A stretch of DNA of 36,952 bases from Nitrospirota bacterium (lineage in GTDB: Bacteria > Nitrospirota > Leptospirillia > Leptospirillales > Leptospirillaceae), in NCBI GenBank assembly GCA_021828525.1, contig JAJZGM010000002.1:1-36952 (forward strand), in the 5' to 3' direction. The first letter of the stretch is position 1. Each line of letters starts with the position of its first letter. A program made the translations under genes and the position numbers. Under the pieces are notes generated by a model. It made no database searches. It was not told where the DNA came from and worked only from the letters and a program-made list of their open reading frames with translations. Positions 31,798 to 36,952 of this stretch are shown piece after piece.

Positions 31798-33156
31798 ATG
31801 AAAAGGAAGATTCACTGGAATGAAAAAACTGTCGGGATTGTGAGTCTCGGGTGCCCGAAGAATGCCTCCGATACAGAACGCATGATCAGCGACCTTTCCG
31901 GAAGAGGATATTCGGTTGTTCCCGACCTCGGTGAGGCAGAAATCCTCCTCGTGAATACGTGCAGCTTTGTCACGGATGCGCGGCAGGAGTCGATCGACAC
32001 CATTCTGGAACTCTCCCGGTACAAGGAGGAAGGAAAGGCGAAATTCCTGGTGGGGGCTGGATGTCTTGTCTCCCGTTACAGAGATCAGATGGGAACGCTC
32101 ATCCCCGAAATGGATCTTGCCCTGACCACCTTCGATGAAGGACGATTGGGCGAGATCCTCGACGAAGTGGGAGGAATCGCCCCAACGGCCAAGCCTCTCC
32201 TGACATTTCCCTTGGCCGAATCTCGACTGACTCCCTCCCATCGGTCGTATGTCAAGGTGTCGGAGGGATGTGACCATCCCTGTACTTTCTGCTCGATTCC
32301 CCTTTCCAGAGGCGGACAGGTCAGCCGCCCTCAGGAGGATATTCTTGCCGAAATCCGTCACCTCTCCTCCCGTGGAGTGAAGGAGGTCACCCTCATTGCC
32401 CAGGACCTGACCCGTTATGGCCACGATCTGGGATTTTCCGAGGGACTGTCGACCCTTCTCGACCGCATTGATCGCGAGGGGGAAATTCCCTGGGTTCGTC
32501 TCCTCTATGCCTATCCCACCCTGGTCACGGAGACTCTCCTTAGGACGATCCGGGAATCGAAAAATATTCTTCCCTACCTCGACATTCCCCTTCAGCATGT
32601 CGATGAAGGCCTCCTGGGTGCCATGAAAAGACCGGGCAGCGTCGATTTCATGAAACGACTGGTTGACCGGATCCGTGACGCTGTTCCGGGGATTGTGCTT
32701 CGGACAACCTTTATCGTGGGCTTCCCCGGTGAGGGGGAAAAAGAATTCGAAGCCCTTCTCAGATTTGTCGAATGGGCCCGGTTCGATCACGTCGGGGTGT
32801 TTGCCTTTTCCCGGGAGGAGGGAACGCCTTCCTACAATCTTCCCGGCCAGGTTCCCCACAGGGTCCGGATGCGCCGGAGGAAGGACCTGATGGCCCTCTC
32901 CTCAAAAATTGCCCTGGACAAAAACCGGACCCTCGAAGGCATGATCTTGCCGGTTCTGATCGAAGGTCTCTCCGAGCAGTCGGATCTTGTCCTTTCCGGA
33001 CGCATCAAGGGAATGGCCCCGGACGGAATTGACGGGGAGGTGCTGGTGCTTTCGGGGCAAGGCCGACCGGGGGACATTGTGGATTGCCGGATCGTGAAGG
33101 CCCATCCCTATGATCTCGAGGCATGGGAAATCGGCGTCCCGGAGCCGGAGCAGTAA
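31798..33156 (+). CDS. rimO: Ribosomal protein S12 methylthiotransferase RimO
   Basis: Radical SAM methylthiotransferase that modifies Asp88 of ribosomal protein S12. The N-terminal UPF0004 domain starts with SLGCPKNASDTE and supplies Cys19, Cys55 and Cys89 for the auxiliary cluster. The radical SAM cysteines are Cys158, Cys162 and Cys165 in CDHPCTFC. A C-terminal TRAM domain (about residues 380-450) follows. CPKN and the absence of MiaB signatures favour RimO over MiaB. The product has 452 residues. ATG 31798 has only a poorly spaced AAGG next to it, so the start is a little uncertain, but the N-terminus fits the family. Confidence 0.92.
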   Translation: MKRKIHWNEKTVGIVSLGCPKNASDTERMISDLSGRGYSVVPDLGEAEILLVNTCSFVTDARQESIDTILELSRYKEEGKAKFLVGAGCLVSRYRDQMGTLIPEMDLALTTFDEGRLGEILDEVGGIAPTAKPLLTFPLAESRLTPSHRSYVKVSEGCDHPCTFCSIPLSRGGQVSRPQEDILAEIRHLSSRGVKEVTLIAQDLTRYGHDLGFSEGLSTLLDRIDREGEIPWVRLLYAYPTLVTETLLRTIRESKNILPYLDIPLQHVDEGLLGAMKRPGSVDFMKRLVDRIRDAVPGIVLRTTFIVGFPGEGEKEFEALLRFVEWARFDHVGVFAFSREEGTPSYNLPGQVPHRVRMRRRKDLMALSSKIALDKNRTLEGMILPVLIEGLSEQSDLVLSGRIKGMAPDGIDGEVLVLSGQGRPGDIVDCRIVKAHPYDLEAWEIGVPEPEQ

Positions 33157-33210
33157 ACAGTCAAGAGGCTCCGGGGGGGGTGAGGGCAGAATTCTAGGAC
33201 TTTTGTACTA

Positions 33211-33294
33211 TGGTGCGAGAGGGGGGACTTGAACCCCCACGGGGTTACCCGCCAGATCCTAAGTCTGGTGCGTCTGCCATTTCGCCACTCTCGC
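33211..33294 (-). tRNA. tRNA-Leu (anticodon TAG)
   Basis: On the minus strand the 84 nt begin GCGAGAG (33294-33288), pairing with CTCTCGC (33221-33215), and end in discriminator A and an encoded CCA (33213-33211). The anticodon arm is CCAGA-CTTAGGA-TCTGG with anticodon TAG, reading CUA-type leucine codons. A class II variable arm (CGGGTAACCCCG) confirms a Leu/Ser/Tyr-type structure, and the T arm has TTCAAGT. It stands alone, antisense to the gap between rimO and the next gene, with its own promoter. Confidence 0.97.
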
Positions 33295-33308
33295 AATGAC
33301 AGCCTTGT

Positions 33309-33337
33309 ATTCTAGGAGGTTTCGTTTCCTTTGACAA
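33309..33337 (-). promoter_or_regulatory. Promoter of tRNA-Leu
   Basis: On the minus strand TTGTCA (33337-33332) and TAGAAT (33314-33309) are separated by 17 nt, each with five matches to consensus. Transcription would start about 7 nt later, a few bases before the tRNA. The -35 overlaps the start codon of the divergent membrane gene at 33331. Confidence 0.65.
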
Positions 33338-34185
33338 TTGCAGGAAGGAAAGGGTTCCGCCTTTTTCTTCTCCTATTCTCCCTGGGAAACAGCCTCTTTG
33401 CGGTCCTCCTCTACGCCCTGACACGCCCCTCCCTCTCCACCCCCCTTTTTGAATTTCCCCTTCTGGCAAGCCTTCATGCCCTGGTTCTCGGAACCCTCCT
33501 TCCGCTTCTTCTTGATGGGCTCTATCGTGATTCCCCCCTTTTTCGGGTGGCCTCCCTTTTTGTTTGTACAGGCGAGCTGGTTTTGGTGTCAGGGTTCCTG
33601 ACCCTCCCACGGTCAGAACTCCCTTATGATGGCGGGATGATGGTGACAACAGGACTCCTGTTGGCGGCATTTCTCCTGAAACCCGGAAGCTGGCGGTTCC
33701 TCTACTGGATGGCCCTGGGAGGATCGGCCGGACTGGGCATCCTTCTTGGAGAGGTCCTTTCCCGGCCGACCATCGATCCCATTCCCTTTTCGATGATTGC
33801 GGCCCACGGGCTTTTGGGAGCGGGACTGGGCCTCTACCCCCTTTTCTGGGTCAGGAAGGATCAAGAGATTCGAGCGAAGCTTCCGGTGATCGCTCTCGTC
33901 GGGGCTGTCCTGATTTTCCTCACCCTAGTCCTGAAAGAGACCCTGATCAGAGGATCGATGGGGGCTCTTTTCGTCGGGATGGCGATTCTTGCCGCCTCCG
34001 GTCTCGGGAGAGAAGGCCGTCTTTTTGGCCTTCTTTGCGTCGGAGGGGCCGTGATCCTCTGGTTTTCAGGAAGGTTTCTTCCCGGAGAAGGAATGTCCCT
34101 TCTGGGTCTCCTTCTTCTGGGCGGCTGCCTTGTCGGACTAGTCAGAAATCGCCAGGGTCTTCAGGGGGAGCCTGCGGCGGACTGA
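33331..34185 (+). CDS. Polytopic membrane protein of unknown function, with intramembrane histidines
   Basis: The 284-residue product is hydrophobic throughout, with about eight or nine predicted helices and few charged loops. Two histidines lie in helical context, His49 (LLASLHALVLGTLLP) and His159 (MIAAHGLLGAGLGL); the H...G pattern resembles haem-ligating helices of cytochrome-oxidase-like and NnrS-like proteins, but I see no further signature, so this is speculative. The start is TTG 33331, with AGGAGG (33314-33319) at 11 nt; that site overlaps the -10 of the tRNA-Leu promoter. The 3' end overlaps the convergent AAA+ gene by 25 nt. I cannot assign a function. Confidence 0.7.
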   Translation: MTIAGRKGFRLFLLLFSLGNSLFAVLLYALTRPSLSTPLFEFPLLASLHALVLGTLLPLLLDGLYRDSPLFRVASLFVCTGELVLVSGFLTLPRSELPYDGGMMVTTGLLLAAFLLKPGSWRFLYWMALGGSAGLGILLGEVLSRPTIDPIPFSMIAAHGLLGAGLGLYPLFWVRKDQEIRAKLPVIALVGAVLIFLTLVLKETLIRGSMGALFVGMAILAASGLGREGRLFGLLCVGGAVILWFSGRFLPGEGMSLLGLLLLGGCLVGLVRNRQGLQGEPAAD

Positions 34186-36952
34186 GATCCGGCGGTGGCC
34201 GGAGCCCCTTCGGAAAGCTCGAGATGGTTGTCCATGATCCCGATTCTGAAAAGGCTTTCTGGAGTCATTGAGGATGCCTGGATCTCCAGGTTTTTCAAAA
34301 CGGGAAGGATCATGGCCTGAATTTTCCGGTTTAGCTCGGATACGGTGATCGTTGCCGGATCAACCTGGTGGGTGAAGAAGGCGGGAATTTCGGGGTCCAC
34401 ATCGAGAATTCCCCTGATCGGATGCTTTTCGAGGAATCGGGATAGGGTCTCGTAAAGGGTGCGGCGAGAGATGTCTTCGATGTCTGTCTCGCTGTAGGCC
34501 GGGAAGGGAACAATCAGGTCGAGGGAGCTCAGTGTTTCCCGGCTGAAGACAGGAAGAAAGGCCAGACGCCGGTTCTTCTCGGAAAGTTTTTCAAGAATCA
34601 TCTCGACCCTGTTTCCGTGTCGGGCTGACTCCATTTCATCCCCGGAAAAGAGTGAAGTGCCGAGGATCAGTGTGCTCCGGGGAACAGAAAGGGGTTTCCC
34701 GCCGGCGTTGATGACTCCTTCGTTCAGGAAGAAAGGGAGGAAATCCCAGGCTGAGGGATGGGCCTGCTCGATGTTGTCAAGGTAGAAAACGGCCTCCGGC
34801 CTTTCTTCGAGGAGGGTCCGGATTCCTTCCGGAACCGGACTCGACTTGGACGAACCGAGCGGCCTCTGGAGCACCATGCTCGCAAACAGACGGTCTGCAT
34901 AGAGCCCCATATCCCGCACCACAAGCCGGCCCTTCCCGGGGTCGAGATGATGTGCGATGGCCTGGGCCGCTTCCAGCTTTCCCGTTCCTTTCGGCCCGGC
35001 GAACAGGAAGGCGCCCCGTATGCCGGATCCCCCCTTCTTGATGTTGTAGGATCCGGCGTCGAGAATGGACCGGATTTCCTCCTGAAGATCCCTTCGCCCC
35101 GGAAATCCCGTCAGGAACTCCGGTTCCGGCGGAGCCATCTGCAAGACCCCTTTTTCCTCGACTTCCTGCTCCTCATGGAGCTCTTCCTGGGGGGGCGCCT
35201 TAGGGGCATCGAGTTCGGAAAAATCGACCTTGTCGGCAGGAGTTCCTTCAAGAATCCGTCCAAGAGCGAACTCCTCAAGTTCGGAAAAGAGGGAGCGCCC
35301 CAGTTCGGTCAGGTCAAGAAGGGAGGAAAAACGCCTGGCGATGAAGGGGTCGATCCTGTTGATATCCTCGGCACCGGCAATAAGCCAGACATTCTTGTCC
35401 TCGTTGGTCTGGGCGAGTTCCATGACCTTCTGGTTGTAAATTTCGCCATGATAGCCGTAATTGGAAAGCTGGACCTTCGGAAAGAGTTCTTCGAGCGGGT
35501 CCACAAAAACCGTCGAAGGACGGTTTTTCCGGCTCTTCAGAAGTAGCGTCCGGAATTCGGTCCCGTCGAGCTTTTTGTCATCGGGAATGGTCATGAAAGG
35601 GAAGCCTACCTGCGCTGAAAGCTTCTCGGCGATCATTCGGCGCACCTGGCGGGTACGCCCGATAATCAGGATCGACTCGTGGGACTTCTTTTGCCGGTTT
35701 GAAAAGAGTTCTTTGGCCCGGTTGACGAGAAGTGGCCCCATCGCCTGGTCTGTGAGCCTCGACCGGACGATCTCCATGGGGCCGGCCGTCGGGTCCTTCC
35801 AGTTCTGGGCCTTTCGACGGATCGAGACATCGATATCGAGCTGCCGGAGGGAACGCCTCAGCTTTCTCGCATAGTCGCTGCTGTGGAGGACCACATCCCG
35901 GATGTCCTCCGGGGCGAATCCCTCCATGAGCACGGCTAGCTTGCCCATGTCGAACCCTGTGATCATGTCGGGGGTCAGGAGAGGGAGATTTCCGGGAAGA
36001 ATTTCGTTTTTCCTGGCCTCCTCCTGGAGAAACCGGGCCAGAAGGGCTTTCCTCATTTCCACCTCCGGCAAGGGAACAGGAACGATCCAGTGGATGATGG
36101 GGGGCGAGGTGAAGGGTTTCGGAAGATCGTCAGCCTTCTCGACAGAGGCGATCAGAAGATGGCTCCGATTTTTTGCGAGACGGGAGAGGAAAATCTGGAT
36201 ATTGTGCAGTCCCTGGGGATTGGTTTGGGAGGCGGTGGAAATGGTCCGACCGTAATTTTCGATATAAATGACCAGGGGGGCAAAGGGCTTGATCTTGAAA
36301 AGGAACCCTTTCCAATAATTGTCCAGCGCCGATCCGTCGACAGACAGGAGAGGCTCCAGCGAGAAATTGTAGAATGGACGTTTGTACTCTCCGGCAAGAG
36401 CCCGAGCAAAAATTGTCCGTCCGATCTGGGATGGTCCCGTCAGAAGGATCCCGTTTTGGACATTTCCGACCGATTTCTGGGCCGTTGCGACTTGGTAGAG
36501 AATCTGTGAAAGTTCGGCCTTGATCTCGGGATTTCCTGGGATCTGACTGAAATCCTCCCCCGGAACAAGAAGTCTGGTTTTTGAAACGATGACTCCCTCA
36601 TCTGCCAGTCCCATTTGGAAAAGGGCGACCAGCGAAAGGACCATGGCCCCGACCAGCCATCCTGCTCCCGTCCCCATGCTGATGATCGAGCTGATGGTGG
36701 CCGAGGGTTTCAGGATGGCTCCGGATATCAGGAAAAAACCTCCATAGATGATCGAGGAGCTCCAGAAATAAATCGCCTTGGGAGCCATGCGGACCGGATT
36801 GGGCTTGAAAACGATCTCTCCGTCGACGTTTTCGGAATGGACCTGGGACGGAATGAGGAGAAAGCCGAGGGCGGAGAGAAGGGTCACTCCCCCGACCGCC
36901 CAGAGGGAGAGGGCCAGGGGGGGGTCGGAGGAGCGGAACACGATTCCGGCTC
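34161..36952 (-). CDS. Large membrane-anchored protein with three AAA+-like modules (5' partial)
   Basis: Positions below count from GTG 36941; the frame stays open to the window edge, so the true start may lie outside. At least 926 residues. Membrane helices: about 9-30, 58-77 and 90-110. Module 1 (about 128-375) is FtsH-like in layout: FSQIPGNPEIKAEL, then a Walker A GPSQIGRT (lysine replaced by Arg175), Walker B VIYIEN (Asp and Glu replaced by Glu228-Asn229). Module 2 (about 415-570): IIGRTRQVRR in the P-loop place, VFVDPLEELFP for Walker B, but an RRF arginine pair at 536-537. Module 3 (about 610-885) is ClpB/ClpA D2-like: GPKGTGK with Lys655, FYLDNIEQAHP with Asn723 in place of the catalytic Glu, and a C-terminal small domain. 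No FtsH HExxH protease motif. Function unknown; membrane remodelling or scaffolding is inference. Confidence 0.85.
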   Translation of the reverse strand, partial: AGIVFRSSDPPLALSLWAVGGVTLLSALGFLLIPSQVHSENVDGEIVFKPNPVRMAPKAIYFWSSSIIYGGFFLISGAILKPSATISSIISMGTGAGWLVGAMVLSLVALFQMGLADEGVIVSKTRLLVPGEDFSQIPGNPEIKAELSQILYQVATAQKSVGNVQNGILLTGPSQIGRTIFARALAGEYKRPFYNFSLEPLLSVDGSALDNYWKGFLFKIKPFAPLVIYIENYGRTISTASQTNPQGLHNIQIFLSRLAKNRSHLLIASVEKADDLPKPFTSPPIIHWIVPVPLPEVEMRKALLARFLQEEARKNEILPGNLPLLTPDMITGFDMGKLAVLMEGFAPEDIRDVVLHSSDYARKLRRSLRQLDIDVSIRRKAQNWKDPTAGPMEIVRSRLTDQAMGPLLVNRAKELFSNRQKKSHESILIIGRTRQVRRMIAEKLSAQVGFPFMTIPDDKKLDGTEFRTLLLKSRKNRPSTVFVDPLEELFPKVQLSNYGYHGEIYNQKVMELAQTNEDKNVWLIAGAEDINRIDPFIARRFSSLLDLTELGRSLFSELEEFALGRILEGTPADKVDFSELDAPKAPPQEELHEEQEVEEKGVLQMAPPEPEFLTGFPGRRDLQEEIRSILDAGSYNIKKGGSGIRGAFLFAGPKGTGKLEAAQAIAHHLDPGKGRLVVRDMGLYADRLFASMVLQRPLGSSKSSPVPEGIRTLLEERPEAVFYLDNIEQAHPSAWDFLPFFLNEGVINAGGKPLSVPRSTLILGTSLFSGDEMESARHGNRVEMILEKLSEKNRRLAFLPVFSRETLSSLDLIVPFPAYSETDIEDISRRTLYETLSRFLEKHPIRGILDVDPEIPAFFTHQVDPATITVSELNRKIQAMILPVLKNLEIQASSMTPESLFRIGIMDNHLELSEGAPATAGSQSAAGSP

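Noticed and set aside
31792-32859. Long open frame (355 codons) on the minus strand inside rimO
   Set aside because: Antisense shadow of rimO with no recognisable domain.
33145-33174. CCGGAGC/GCTCCGG inverted repeat at the end of rimO
   Set aside because: 7-bp stem with a 16-nt loop and no T tract on either strand, so not called a terminator.
34758-35546. Plus-strand open frame (262 codons) opposite the triple-AAA gene
   Set aside because: The minus-strand frame is continuous with recognisable AAA+ motifs; this one has none.
1-36952. CRISPR array, insertion sequence, prophage, rRNA or integron
   Set aside because: I saw no regularly spaced repeats, transposase, integrase or rRNA sequence on either strand.

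Overview
The window is a gene-dense bacterial chromosome segment of moderately high GC, with short intergenic gaps, many 1-50 nt gene overlaps and frequent GTG/TTG starts. Gene order, a hopanoid gene (hpnH), DivIVA, a Zn-type S18 and a PDZ-radical SAM protein point to a deep-branching Gram-negative; my best guess is a Leptospirillum-like member of the Nitrospirota. That is inference from recall of gene content, not a database result. I see no insertion sequence, prophage, CRISPR array or rRNA, so this looks like core chromosome with a few lineage-specific genes.

Region 1 (1-9834, + strand) is the distal end of a division and cell-wall cluster: murC (5' truncated by the window edge), murB, ddl, ftsQ, ftsA, ftsZ, then pgeF, yggS, proC, a yggT-family gene, divIVA and a DUF167 gene. 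Together these make the D-Ala-D-Ala peptidoglycan precursor, build the Z ring and place the envelope. Region 2 (9889-12546, - strand) holds glk, pgl and an unknown membrane-anchored protein, i.e. entry of glucose into the oxidative pentose phosphate pathway. Divergent from it are hpnH (adenosylhopane synthesis) and a calcineurin-like phosphatase; protoporphyrinogen oxidase faces them.

Region 3 (16203-19599) is the protein quality-control operon tig-clpP-clpX. The trigger factor carries a strongly His-rich tail. A divergent pair of unknown envelope genes (19618-21630) follows. Region 4 (21637-31207) is a long + strand run: pgsA, a PDZ-radical SAM DUF512 protein, ispE, tRNA-Gln(TTG), prs, rplY, pth, ychF, rpsF, ssb, rpsR, a DUF2232 membrane protein, rlpA and two tiny genes. 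It joins phospholipid and isoprenoid synthesis, PRPP supply and translation.

Region 5 (31220-36952) contains an anchored coiled-coil protein, rimO, tRNA-Leu(TAG), an unknown polytopic membrane protein and, convergent with it, a very large membrane-anchored protein with three AAA+-like modules. The first module is FtsH-like with decayed ATPase motifs, the second is also decayed, and the third is ClpB/ClpA-D2-like with an intact Walker A lysine but an altered Walker B. This is the best candidate for an undescribed system. Other points of interest are an apparent AUC start codon in the yggT-family gene, a perfect terminator-like hairpin inside the start of the DUF167 gene, and a 170-nt overlap between the DUF2232 gene and rlpA.
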